This document shows, piece by piece, positions 1-7,173 of a stretch of 8,741 nt of DNA. The translations under genes were made by a program, and so were the position numbers. The notes beneath the pieces are model-generated. The model was not told where the DNA came from. It ran no database searches and saw only the letters and a program-made list of their open reading frames with translations. Each line of letters starts with the position of its first letter. Position 1 is the first letter of the stretch. Origin of the DNA: Pseudomonadota bacterium. GTDB taxonomy: Bacteria; Pseudomonadota; Alphaproteobacteria; Micropepsales; Micropepsaceae. The stretch covers positions 1 through 8,741 of the forward strand of contig JANYBR010000168.1 in NCBI GenBank assembly GCA_025360685.1, written 5' to 3'.

Positions 1-3000
1 CAACCCAGGCATCAGATATTCGAACATCGACCCTGACCATGAGATGAGCGCAGACCCACCTCGGATCGGTGTCAGCGTGCGTCCGAGCTGGAACCAATGC
101 TTGGCGGGTACGTCACCCTTTGCGATCGCGATGAAGCTCGCGAGCCGCGCTTCCGATGCCAGCAAGTCGTAGAAATTGGAGTCCAGGCCTGCGTCGGCGC
201 TGCGATATCCGATGGAGAGCAGCTGTCGGCTCCGGTCCAGCAGGAAACCGAACTCCATCGCTCCGAACATCGCCGCTGCACGCGTGGCAAGCACTGCGCA
301 GCGACCGTTCACAGTGACTGCGGCTGCCCGCGATTTCGCCGCATCCCCATCAGGACCCGACATTTCGTGCAAGGGGTTGGAAGCGCACGCCGGTTGAGCT
401 GCCGTCGCACGGTCGAGGGCGATCAGGTCTGCGATCGTCGGAATGGATTGCGAACCCCTTGTCGCACCAGGCCGGTCGAATTTGCCTTCGCCCCGTATGG
501 CCCATGGCGCAAGGAATTCGATGTCGCGTTTGTGCGATTGGACGGACTGGAGCAACGCGATCGTCCAGAATACGAGGTCGGACGCTCTGTCGGACAAAGA
601 GGTATTGCCCGCCATCTCACGCAGAACGATGGCACGCAGGGCTCCGGCTTTCTCTTCGAGATCGCACAGCAAGGCGGTCGTTTCGCCGAGGCTTCCCGTG
701 TTGAGTCCAAGTGCATCCGCGAACTTGTCGATTGCCTTGCGGATATTGGCAAGTCCGCCATCCGCGACGTTATCCGGACCCGTAAGCTGCCGCACACTTT
801 GGCGAACCAAGTCCAGCGCATCTTCCACCCCCTGCTTCCAGGATGCGTTCGCGATCGCGCCCGCAGGAAATTCACGGCAGGCGCTGGCCAGCGCGATCAG
901 ATGGCCAGCCAGGTTGCCGCTGTCGACGGTGGAGATGTACTTCGGCTCGAGTGCGCGAAGGTCGCTTGTGCCATACCAGTTGAAGATATGTCCGCGATGC
1001 CGTTCGAGGCGTTCCAGCGTTGCGAATGTGGCCTCCAGCCGCTCCAGAGTGTCCAGGGTGCCGATCCAGCCGAAGTCGCGCGCCGCGACCACAGAAAGCA
1101 GATAGAGCCCAATATTCGTGGGCGACGTGCGACGCGCCACGACGGGCAGCGGTTCTTCCTGAAAGTTATCGGGAGGGAGAAAATTGTCTTCCTCCGTCAC
1201 GAATTCTTCGAAGTAGCGCCACGTACGCCGCGCAGCCAGCCGCAGTTGCTTGATGTCTTGTGGCAAGATCGGCAAATGCCCGGCCGACGCCGGCGGAACA
1301 CTGGTCCACCAGGCCGCGAGCGGCGACAAGGCCCAGAGCAATCCGAATGGCACCGCGACAGGCCAGCCGCCCAGTCCAGCAGTGCCAACCACCACAACCG
1401 CGACGATCGCAAATGTACTGCTCGTCGCAATTTGCAAGCCGAGAGGGCGCCCGTCGCCGGAGCGTGCGGCGCTCGACTGTGCGGTCGTCACCCACTCGAG
1501 CAGATGACGCCGGGAAATCAGAAGACGAAAGAGTGTCCTTGCGATCGCGTCGAGCATGAGGAACGACTGGTGCGCAACAAACGTCAGGACAAACGCGGTT
1601 TGCACGACGCCAAGTTGAAAATCGCGGCCAATCCCGCGCCAATGGTTGCGCTGCGAGATGCCTGTGCGTCTTGGAATAAAACCTGCGATCGCCGGAAGCA
1701 GGGTCGGCAACCCGGTAATCAGAAGGACAAACGCCGTCCAGGCAGCGGCAGCCGGCAGCGGCAGAAACCAGCCAAGAACCAGCGCAAAGAGTGTGGCAGG
1801 CGCGACCAGCGAACGACGCAGATTGTCCGCCAACTTCCAGCGGCCAGAGAGCGGGATAGGGGTGCGCCGTTTCGACAGCCGTGATCCGTTGGCGAAAATC
1901 CATGGCAAGAGTTGCCAGTCGCCCCGTACCCATCGTTGCTGGCGCGCTGCCGCCACCTCGTAGCGCGAGGGAAATTCCTCGACGACCTCAATGTCCGACG
2001 CCAGCGCCGCGCGGGCATAAATGCCTTCCAGCAGATCGTGGCTCAGAACGGAGCTGTGGGGAATGCGTGCTTCCAGCGACGCCTCGAATGCATCAACGTC
2101 ATAGATGCCTTTGCCGCAATAGGAACCCTCGCCGTACAAGTCCTGGTACACGTCCGATACGACAATGGCGTACGGATCGATACCGTTGGGACCGGAAAAG
2201 ATGCGCTGGAACAACGAGCCTTCCGCGCCCATTGGCAGTGAAGGAGTCACGCGCGGCTGCAGGATGCCGTGACCGCGCACGACGCGGCCGGCATGCGCAT
2301 CGAACTGGGGACGGTTGAGCGGATGGGCAATTTTTCCCACCAAGCGCCGGCCCGCGGCAATCGGCAGGCGCGTGTCTGCGTCCAGAGTGATGACATAGCG
2401 CACGCCCGGCGGCACGTCTGGCACGCGGCCATCGCCGCCGACAAAGGAAGTGTCGGGCACACCACGCAGCAAGCGATTGAGTTCGTGAAGCTTGCCACGC
2501 TTGCGCTCCCAGCCGATCCACTTTGCCTCGCCGGCGTTCCAGACTCGGCGGCGATGCAACAGCAAGAACCGCGCGCACGCGTCCGTGCGGCCATGACGCG
2601 CGTTCAATCGCGCGATGCCGGCGGCCGCGGCCGCCACAAGCTCGTCGTCTCCGGGGACCTGTTGGGCGTCGGCGTCCGTCCAGTCGGAAAGCAAAGCGAA
2701 GGTGAAATTGTCGTCCGAATTGGAAAGGTAGTGCACCTCCAGGCGCTCGATGTGCTCATCGATCGCGGCATTCGACGTCAGAAGCGTCGGCATGACGACC
2801 ATCGTGTGCAACTCGTCGGGCACGCCCCCGCGGAGCTCCAGGCCCGGAAGCCGCATGGCGCCCACCTGCTGCGAGATGACACGATTGACGATCGATATCG
2901 CCAGATCGGAGGCCGGCATGAGCACTGCAACTCCGAGCACCGCGAGGAACCAGCCTTCGATATCCAGGTGAGCCAGCATCGCCATACCAGCCGTCACGAT

Positions 3001-4272
3001 GAGCGCAGTCGTGCCGGCGATCATCGCCACGTAGCTGACAACCCCGGCCTCCGAACAGAAGCGAAACACCCTGCTCTTGAATGAAACGCGGCATTTCAGC
3101 GCCGCTTCGAACGATTGCCTGCCTTCTGCGATAAGGAAAAATCCGGGATCGGCTTCTCGTTGGGTGTTTCGCCGGGAGCCGCTCGGTCCCATCGCCGCGC
3201 GCTTGGCGCTCTCGACTGCCTTCTGCGCCACCTCGATCTCGTCGATGCCGGATTGATCGGCCAACGTCTCGATGGCGCGGCGGTAGAGGTCGCGAGTCGG
3301 AAAATCCAGCTCAGCAAAACTGCTGCCGGCGCACAGGGCCGCATCGACCAGGCTGACCGTCTCGAAGAATTCCGGCCAGTTGACCGAGGAGATTAGCCGC
3401 ATGCTCGTGATGATATTGCGTACAGTGACGTTTGCCGCGCTTTGCCGTTGCAGCTCCTCGCGCACGACGTCGTCGGTGGTCGTTCCTTCCGCCGCCAAGC
3501 GGTCGTTCAGCCAGCGCAACGCCGGCGTGGCATGAGGATCGCGGTCCCGCATTCGTTGGGCGAGCTGCACTGCGAAGGCTGTTGACCAGGGCACCTGTTC
3601 CAGGCTTCGCATCAGAGCCGAGGCTGGTTCTTTGCGGTCCAGGTCGAGCAAGCGATCGGCCAGCTGATCCGCCTGCCGGCTGGCGGCCAACCGGAGCGTG
3701 ATCTCCTCTGCGACACGGCGCAAATTCTCCACGAGCGTGATGCGCAAGGTGATCGCGATGGCCCAGAGCTCGCCGATGGTCAGTGGTTGGACGCGCTGAT
3801 AGGCCTCGACCAAACGCGTCAGCTTGTGAATGTCGATGGCGCTGTCGGTATGCGCAACCATGGCCCAGGCGATGCCGAAGACACGCGGATAACCCTCGAG
3901 CGGTCCATCACTCAATTTCGGCAGCCGGCGGTAAAATCCCGGCGGCAGATCGTCCTTGATCTCCCGGATTTGTTCGTCGACGACGTGGTAGTTGTCGAGC
4001 AACCACTCCGCGGCCGGAGGAATGGATTGGTGGGCACGCGTGGCGGCGACTATGGAGCGATAGGCGTCGGCAAGAGCCCTGGAATTGTCGGCAAGGCGCG
4101 ACGAGAGGCGCCGGCCTCTTTCGCGCTTCGGGGCGACGCGTTGGGCCGAAGCCAGTGTTGCGCCATGCTGCTCGAGCCGTTCCACACTGAACAGCTCGGC
4201 CCTGATCGGCCCTTCGCCGGGATCAAAAGCCTGCTGCCAGGCCGCAAACGTTCCGACACTCTGATCGTTCAT
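1..4272 (-). CDS. ndvB: Cyclic beta-1,2-glucan synthase (NdvB/ChvB/Cgs family), N-terminal half, cut by the window's left edge
   Basis: This family makes periplasmic cyclic beta-glucan from UDP-glucose at the inner membrane, for osmotic adaptation and host interaction. I translated the minus frame codon by codon: 1424 codons, no stop, running off the left edge. The family is about 2,800-2,900 residues, so roughly half is present. The N-terminal region carries the family-like stretch PPGFYRRLPKL. Hydrophobic segments lie near residues 410-465, 820-865, 885-905 and 945-990. Between them is a GT84-type glycosyltransferase domain with DADT at 631-634, HD at 745-746 and QQRW at 778-781. After the last segment come TSPTNIGLYLL (about 1049-1059) and FNWYG (about 1097-1101). 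The start of the glycoamylase-like domain (about 1345-1424) has GYRSADAGLDSNFYDLL. The GH94-type C-terminus would lie outside. The ATG at 4272 is the only ATG/GTG/TTG between the upstream in-frame stop (4333-4335) and the conserved region; GAGG sits 9 nt upstream. An EcfG-type promoter lies 112 nt upstream. The glucan linkage is inferred from the family. Confidence 0.95.
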   Translation of the reverse strand, partial: MNDQSVGTFAAWQQAFDPGEGPIRAELFSVERLEQHGATLASAQRVAPKRERGRRLSSRLADNSRALADAYRSIVAATRAHQSIPPAAEWLLDNYHVVDEQIREIKDDLPPGFYRRLPKLSDGPLEGYPRVFGIAWAMVAHTDSAIDIHKLTRLVEAYQRVQPLTIGELWAIAITLRITLVENLRRVAEEITLRLAASRQADQLADRLLDLDRKEPASALMRSLEQVPWSTAFAVQLAQRMRDRDPHATPALRWLNDRLAAEGTTTDDVVREELQRQSAANVTVRNIITSMRLISSVNWPEFFETVSLVDAALCAGSSFAELDFPTRDLYRRAIETLADQSGIDEIEVAQKAVESAKRAAMGPSGSRRNTQREADPGFFLIAEGRQSFEAALKCRVSFKSRVFRFCSEAGVVSYVAMIAGTTALIVTAGMAMLAHLDIEGWFLAVLGVAVLMPASDLAISIVNRVISQQVGAMRLPGLELRGGVPDELHTMVVMPTLLTSNAAIDEHIERLEVHYLSNSDDNFTFALLSDWTDADAQQVPGDDELVAAAAAGIARLNARHGRTDACARFLLLHRRRVWNAGEAKWIGWERKRGKLHELNRLLRGVPDTSFVGGDGRVPDVPPGVRYVITLDADTRLPIAAGRRLVGKIAHPLNRPQFDAHAGRVVRGHGILQPRVTPSLPMGAEGSLFQRIFSGPNGIDPYAIVVSDVYQDLYGEGSYCGKGIYDVDAFEASLEARIPHSSVLSHDLLEGIYARAALASDIEVVEEFPSRYEVAAARQQRWVRGDWQLLPWIFANGSRLSKRRTPIPLSGRWKLADNLRRSLVAPATLFALVLGWFLPLPAAAAWTAFVLLITGLPTLLPAIAGFIPRRTGISQRNHWRGIGRDFQLGVVQTAFVLTFVAHQSFLMLDAIARTLFRLLISRRHLLEWVTTAQSSAARSGDGRPLGLQIATSSTFAIVAVVVVGTAGLGGWPVAVPFGLLWALSPLAAWWTSVPPASAGHLPILPQDIKQLRLAARRTWRYFEEFVTEEDNFLPPDNFQEEPLPVVARRTSPTNIGLYLLSVVAARDFGWIGTLDTLERLEATFATLERLERHRGHIFNWYGTSDLRALEPKYISTVDSGNLAGHLIALASACREFPAGAIANASWKQGVEDALDLVRQSVRQLTGPDNVADGGLANIRKAIDKFADALGLNTGSLGETTALLCDLEEKAGALRAIVLREMAGNTSLSDRASDLVFWTIALLQSVQSHKRDIEFLAPWAIRGEGKFDRPGATRGSQSIPTIADLIALDRATAAQPACASNPLHEMSGPDGDAAKSRAAAVTVNGRCAVLATRAAAMFGAMEFGFLLDRSRQLLSIGYRSADAGLDSNFYDLLASEARLASFIAIAKGDVPAKHWFQLGRTLTPIRGGSALISWSGSMFEYLMPGL

Positions 4273-4366
4273 CGTGCGCCGCCTCGCCTGACCGCTTTCC
4301 GGCTGACCACGGCTGAGAGCGGCGGCCAGTATTCAGCCGTCGCTCTCCAGTCGGTTTACATAAGCT

Positions 4367-4382
4367 GCGCCTGCTGAGGCGC
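4367..4382 (-). other. Short hairpin at the predicted 5' end of the ndvB leader
   Basis: GCGCCT (4367-4372) and AGGCGC (4377-4382) are perfect 6-bp arms around a 4-nt loop. The hairpin overlaps the start point predicted from the EcfG-type promoter, so it could form at or near the 5' end of the mRNA and affect stability. No T-run follows, so it is not a typical intrinsic terminator. The function is speculative. Confidence 0.35.
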
Positions 4383-4383
4383 A

Positions 4384-4408
4384 AACGCCACAGCACAGGC
4401 GAAGTTCC
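4384..4408 (-). promoter_or_regulatory. EcfG-type general stress promoter for the glucan synthase
   Basis: On the minus strand there is an exact GGAAC (4408-4404), a 16-nt spacer and CGTT (4387-4384), followed by another T. This matches the known alphaproteobacterial EcfG consensus GGAAC-N16/17-CGTT. It is intergenic and points at the ATG at 4272, implying transcription from about 4377 and a leader of about 105 nt. Assignment is by consensus match only. Confidence 0.8.
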
Positions 4409-4474
4409 ATCTGAACTGAGGATTTTTTGCGCCTTATGAAACGAAAAACGTCACTCGAAGTTTGTCCGTGCCGG

Positions 4475-4828
4475 TCACAGGGCATGCGCCGGTGCAATGA
4501 ACATCCGCTTGATGAACATGAACACCGCAATTACGACCAGATAGCCGGCAAACAGGGACAGTGCCGTGCGCCAATAAGGCATCTCCATGATTGCGGGCAG
4601 GCGGAACGTCGCGTGATTGGCGATGACCGGAATGAGCGCGTTGGCGACAAGATGAACGACCGTCGCCCCCAGCGCCACCGACCAGACCCGATTCCAGGCC
4701 GAAGCGAGAAGCGTTGCAACAAGCGCGATGACGAGTCCCTCGACGGCATTGACCTGAGCGAACCCTTCGCGAAAGAAGTTCAGGACATCGTGCAGAAATT
4801 GAGTGAGTTGGATCATCGCAGGCTCCAT
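4475..4828 (-). CDS. Small three-helix membrane protein, function unknown
   Basis: The predicted protein has 117 residues. Three hydrophobic stretches fit membrane helices: about 27-46 (VEGLVIALVATLLASAW), 48-70 (WSVALGATVVHLVANALIPV) and 85-108 (WRTALSLFAGYLVVIAVFMF). A short amphipathic N-terminus precedes them and a KR-containing tail follows. No catalytic motif is visible and I cannot assign a named family. Two starts are possible. ATG at 4828 has AGAGG 9 nt upstream. ATG at 4816 (MIQLTQF) has GGAG 6 nt upstream and would give 113 residues. The gene lies upstream of ndvB on the same strand, but a 202-bp gap with its own promoter separates them, so a shared operon is not required. A near-match EcfG site precedes it. 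It is divergent from the secreted protein at 5050. Coding is supported by the clean helix pattern and ribosome sites, not by recognised homology. Confidence 0.8.
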   Translation of the reverse strand: MEPAMIQLTQFLHDVLNFFREGFAQVNAVEGLVIALVATLLASAWNRVWSVALGATVVHLVANALIPVIANHATFRLPAIMEMPYWRTALSLFAGYLVVIAVFMFIKRMFIAPAHAL

Positions 4829-4852
4829 GGGTTACTGCCTCTACCGCACTAC

Positions 4853-4877
4853 AACGCGCCGGTTGGGCGAAGTTTCC
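4853..4877 (-). promoter_or_regulatory. Near-match EcfG-type promoter for the small membrane protein
   Basis: The minus strand reads GGAAA (4877-4873), a 16-nt spacer and CGTT (4856-4853). It differs from consensus only at the last base of the -35 element (A for C). It points at the gene starting at 4828, with a predicted start near 4846 and a leader of about 18 nt (about 30 nt if the ATG at 4816 is used). The mismatch affects a strongly conserved position, so this is a candidate only. Confidence 0.4.
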
Positions 4878-4882
4878 ATAGC

Positions 4883-4895
4883 TAACGCCGCGTTA
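4883..4895. repeat. Perfect 13-bp palindrome between divergent genes
   Basis: TAACGC and GCGTTA are perfect 6-bp arms around one central C. The element sits just upstream of the near-match -35 box of the membrane protein gene. Its size and symmetry suit a dimeric DNA-binding regulator, but no regulator is identified. Confidence 0.45.
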
Positions 4896-4916
4896 ACACC
4901 CTGCCGGTCGAAGAAA

Positions 4917-4956
4917 CCCGGCCAGGCGCGCAGAAGCCGCGTGCGCCTGGACCGGG
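4917..4956. repeat. Long inverted repeat between two divergent promoters
   Basis: The left arm is CCCGG+CCAGGCGC (4917-4929). The right arm is GCGCCTGG (4943-4950), one unpaired A, then CCGGG (4952-4956). That gives 13 pairs with one bulge, and two further pairs (one G-T) can extend it inward. A smaller inverted repeat, CAACC/GGTTG (4957-4961 and 4970-4974), follows at once. The whole lies upstream of both predicted promoters, so neither predicted transcript contains it, and no T-run follows. It may be a protein-binding element, an intergenic repeat or part of an unannotated RNA. Confidence 0.6.
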
Positions 4957-4982
4957 CAACCTGACCGCGGGTTGGCCAAATT

Positions 4983-5007
4983 GGAACCTGACAAGCGGTA
5001 GCGCGTT
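4983..5007 (+). promoter_or_regulatory. EcfG-type general stress promoter for the His-rich secreted protein
   Basis: An exact GGAAC (4983-4987), a 16-nt spacer and CGTT (5004-5007) match the EcfG consensus. Transcription would start near 5014, about 36 nt before the ATG at 5050. Orientation and spacing fit that gene alone. Using the further-upstream ATG at 5008 would put the start codon at or before the predicted transcript start, which supports the 5050 start. Confidence 0.8.
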
Positions 5008-5049
5008 GTGGCTGTGGATGACGAACATCCCTACCACGGAGAAAATTCT

Positions 5050-5322
5050 ATGAAACTTCGAACCCTGCTGACGACGGCCGCGATCGCGGCAATCGTCGGC
5101 GTCAGCGCAATGGCCGCGACATCTACCGCAGCCAGCGCACGTACAGTCTGCAACAATTATGGCGATTGCTGGCACGAAACGAACCGGTACGATTATCCGA
5201 CCGTGCTGCGCGTGAGATTTCACAACAATCGCTGGCATTCGCATCATCATGACCATTACAACTGGCGCGACAACCACGATGGCCGTGGCTACTATCGCCA
5301 AGGCATGTGGGTCACGTTCTGA
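5050..5322 (+). CDS. Small secreted His/Tyr-rich protein, function unknown
   Basis: The 90-residue product has a clear signal peptide: a KLR start, hydrophobic residues 5-22, and a likely cut after ASA at residue 30. The mature 60 residues hold a Cys pair (C34 and C40, in VCNNYGDCWH) that could form a disulfide. A segment very rich in His and aromatic residues follows, including HSHHHDHYNW (residues 63-72), ending in YYRQGMWVTF. I recall similar small exported proteins of unknown function in Bradyrhizobium-like genomes but cannot name a family. The His cluster could bind metal; that is inference. The start at 5050 has GGAGA 7 nt upstream and places the signal peptide at the N-terminus. The gene is a single transcription unit, with an EcfG-type promoter before it and an intrinsic terminator just after, so it is likely a stress-induced periplasmic or secreted protein. 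Confidence 0.88.
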   Translation: MKLRTLLTTAAIAAIVGVSAMAATSTAASARTVCNNYGDCWHETNRYDYPTVLRVRFHNNRWHSHHHDHYNWRDNHDGRGYYRQGMWVTF

Positions 5323-5332
5323 CGTGCCTAGC

Positions 5333-5365
5333 GCGGAGCGGGCCCAAGCCCGCTCCGCCCTTTTT
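5333..5365 (+). terminator. Intrinsic terminator after the His-rich secreted protein
   Basis: A perfect 11-bp stem, GCGGAGCGGGC (5333-5343) with GCCCGCTCCGC (5348-5358), closes a CCAA loop. It is followed by CC and five Ts (5361-5365). It lies 10 nt after the stop codon and should separate this gene from the DUF992 gene downstream. Confidence 0.93.
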
Positions 5366-5488
5366 GTCAGCGCGAAATTCGACCTGACTGCGATCGCGAT
5401 CTCGTTCAATCCGGCCGCGACTCTCAATGCACGTCGCCTGTAAGCAATCGCAAAATTCGAAACATTTTCTACAAGGGAACAGATTAAA

Positions 5489-5971
5489 ATGAAAAAGACC
5501 AATCGATTGATGATGAGCGCCGCGGCGCTTGGGCTATTGGCGTTCGCCGTTCCGGCTCAGGCTGCACCTCACGGCGTCAATGTCGGCACCCTGACCTGCA
5601 ACGTGGCCAGCGGCTGGGGATTTGTGTTTGGCTCGTCCAAGGATCTGCATTGCACGTTCCGTCAGCATGACAGGCGCGCCGAGCACTATACGGGATCGAT
5701 TTCCAAATTCGGCGTGGACATCGGTTACACGGAAGGCGGCGTCCTGATTTGGGGCGTAGTAGCGCCCAGCTCGGACGTACGTCCGGGTACGCTGGATGGT
5801 GACTATGTCGGCGCCAGCGCCGGTGCCACGGTCGGCGTCGGCCTCGGTGCAAACGTATTGGTCGGCGGCTTTGACCAGTCCTTCGCGCTTCAGCCTTTGA
5901 GCGTGTCGGGCAACAGAGGTTTGAATGTCGCTGCCGGTGTCGGCTCGATCAGCCTGAAGCATTCGCCTTAA
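5489..5971 (+). CDS. DUF992 family secreted protein
   Basis: The 160-residue protein matches my recollection of the DUF992 family (alphaproteobacterial exported proteins of unknown function). Features are VGTLTCNV near the mature N-terminus, SISKFGVDIGYTEGGVLIWG in the middle, DYVGASAGATVGVGLGANVL, and a C-terminal GLNVAAGVGSISL. A signal peptide covers residues 1-25 (KK, hydrophobic core, cut after AQA). The mature part is Gly/Val-rich with alternating small and hydrophobic residues, which suggests beta structure. C37 and C55 could form a disulfide, as expected for a periplasmic or surface protein. AAGGGA ends 10 nt before the ATG, supporting this start. The upstream terminator and the 166-bp gap suggest it has its own promoter, but I see no convincing one and no EcfG site. 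No enzymatic role is known to me. Confidence 0.93.
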   Translation: MKKTNRLMMSAAALGLLAFAVPAQAAPHGVNVGTLTCNVASGWGFVFGSSKDLHCTFRQHDRRAEHYTGSISKFGVDIGYTEGGVLIWGVVAPSSDVRPGTLDGDYVGASAGATVGVGLGANVLVGGFDQSFALQPLSVSGNRGLNVAAGVGSISLKHSP

Positions 5972-6121
5972 GCCATTGGCTGCGTGGGAGAATTTCGCCC
6001 GCGCAGCTTTTGCTTGACCACCGCGCCGTGCCGCATTGCGTTGCGGCCGACCGTCCGCCTGATACCGCGGCAACCAATGTCGTGGTTCGGGCGTTTGGCT
6101 GTCAGCTTGAGGGGAAATGGG

Positions 6122-7120
6122 ATGAAAATCGCGATCGCTGTTGGCGTAGTCGCTTGCGTCGGTTGGGCATCGCTCGGCGAGGCATCGTCCGATGTTCTGC
6201 CCGGCTCAGATCACGGCACGCTCAGCCTTCTGTTTGAGAACGACCTTTTTTACAAGACCGACCGCGACTATACGAACGGCGTCGAACTCTCCTACACGAC
6301 CGCTTCGCAAGACACGCCAAAACTGTTCGTGGATCTTGCGCGCCTGCTGCCCTTTTTCGCAACGACGGGAAATGTCCGCGCGTCTTACGCTCTTGGTCAA
6401 AGCATCTACACGCCAAGCCATCTCAGTCTGGTCAATCCGCCGCTCACCGATCGTCCCTATGCCGGATTTCTCTACGGCGGCTTTGGGCTCGCCGACGACA
6501 CCGGCACACGGCTTGACCAGATCGAGCTGCAGGTCGGCGTGATCGGCCCATCATCGCTGGCATCAGACACGCAAAGATTCGTTCACAAGCTTTTCAACGA
6601 CCGTCAACCGATGGGCTGGAGCACGCAATTGCGCGGCGAGCCCGGTATCGTGTTGACCTACTCGCGAAACCTCAAGCTCATTCCGCGTCAGTCGTTTCTG
6701 GGTCTCTTTTTCGATCTCGAGCCACACTATGGGGCGGCAATCGGAAACGTCTACGACTATGCCGACGCCGGCGCGATGGCGCGAATAGGAGTCAACATTC
6801 CAGACGATTACGGTCCGCTTCGCATCGAGCCGAGCCTGCCTGGATCTGGCTACTTTGAGTCGACCGGTCCGATCGGCGGCTATATCTTCGTCGGCGTCGA
6901 TGGACGGGCGGTCGGCCGCAACCTTTTCCTGGACGGCAACACCTGGGAAGCGAGCCGCAGCGTTTCCAAGAACATTTTCGTCGGCGATCTCGAACTGGGT
7001 GCGGCGATTACATTCAACTTCATGCAGATCACCTTCACCCACGTAATCCGTTCGAAGGAGTACAAGACCCAAACCGCGGCGGATCAATTCGGCGCCGTGA
7101 ACCTGTCCTTCAAGCTTTGA
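6122..7120 (+). CDS. lpxR: LpxR-family outer-membrane lipid A deacylase
   Basis: The 332-residue protein fits the LpxR/DUF2219 family, outer-membrane beta-barrels that remove the 3'-linked acyloxyacyl group from lipid A. Family signatures are FENDLF (38-43, with the N-D pair), DRDYTNGVELSY (47-58), DRPYAGFLYGG (110-120), VHKLF (154-158) and GWSTQLRGEPG (165-175). The N40-D41 pair and H155 are the candidate active-site residues, by analogy with Salmonella LpxR; the exact alignment is inferred. The N-terminus is a signal peptide (MKIAIAVGVVACVGWAS), and alternating hydrophobic strands with a C-terminal strand ending LSFKL fit a barrel. ATG 6122 is chosen because GAGGGG lies 7 nt upstream and the signal peptide begins there. 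The frame stays open to a GTG at 5984 and an ATG at 6077, but these add a non-signal-like leader. The 150-bp gap to the DUF992 gene contains no clear promoter or terminator, so co-transcription is possible. In-vivo activity is unproven. Confidence 0.9.
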   Translation: MKIAIAVGVVACVGWASLGEASSDVLPGSDHGTLSLLFENDLFYKTDRDYTNGVELSYTTASQDTPKLFVDLARLLPFFATTGNVRASYALGQSIYTPSHLSLVNPPLTDRPYAGFLYGGFGLADDTGTRLDQIELQVGVIGPSSLASDTQRFVHKLFNDRQPMGWSTQLRGEPGIVLTYSRNLKLIPRQSFLGLFFDLEPHYGAAIGNVYDYADAGAMARIGVNIPDDYGPLRIEPSLPGSGYFESTGPIGGYIFVGVDGRAVGRNLFLDGNTWEASRSVSKNIFVGDLELGAAITFNFMQITFTHVIRSKEYKTQTAADQFGAVNLSFKL

Positions 7121-7143
7121 AACTGTCTCTCGGTGGGAGCAGC

Positions 7144-7162
7144 GCCGGCCCTGCACGCCGGC
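7144..7162. other. Small hairpin between convergent lpxR and phyR
   Basis: Two copies of the self-complementary GCCGGC (7144-7149 and 7157-7162) can pair around a 7-nt loop in the 53-bp gap between the two stop codons. There is no T-run on either side, so it is at best a weak or Rho-assisted end signal. Confidence 0.3.
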
Positions 7163-7173
7163 CGCCCATTTGC

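Noticed and set aside
97..1884. Open plus-strand frame of 595 codons opposite the glucan synthase
   Set aside because: It is antisense to a continuous, clearly homologous ndvB frame. Its product is Arg/Gln-rich with no recognisable domain, as expected for a shadow of GC-rich coding DNA.
1166..1933. Minus-strand frame of 255 codons that might signal a frameshift in ndvB
   Set aside because: The ndvB frame was translated through this whole stretch without a stop and keeps family motifs on both sides, so no frameshift is needed.
4430..4470. Terminator between the small membrane protein gene and ndvB
   Set aside because: There are T/A runs, but I found no stable stem directly before one on the minus strand.
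5476..5480. GGAAC before the DUF992 gene as an EcfG -35 box
   Set aside because: It overlaps the ribosome binding site, 9 nt before the ATG, and no CGTT follows at 16-17 nt.
4882..5502. Minus-strand frame of 206 codons across the secreted-protein region
   Set aside because: It lies antisense to a gene with promoter, ribosome site, signal peptide and terminator, and its product has no coherent domain.
5534..6073. Minus-strand frame of 179 codons opposite the DUF992 gene
   Set aside because: It is antisense to a recognised family, with low-complexity Arg/Ala composition and no family likeness.
5984..6121. Upstream extension of the LpxR gene to GTG 5984 or ATG 6077
   Set aside because: The extension places Arg-rich residues before the signal peptide. 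ATG 6122 has a well-placed GAGGGG and begins the signal peptide directly.
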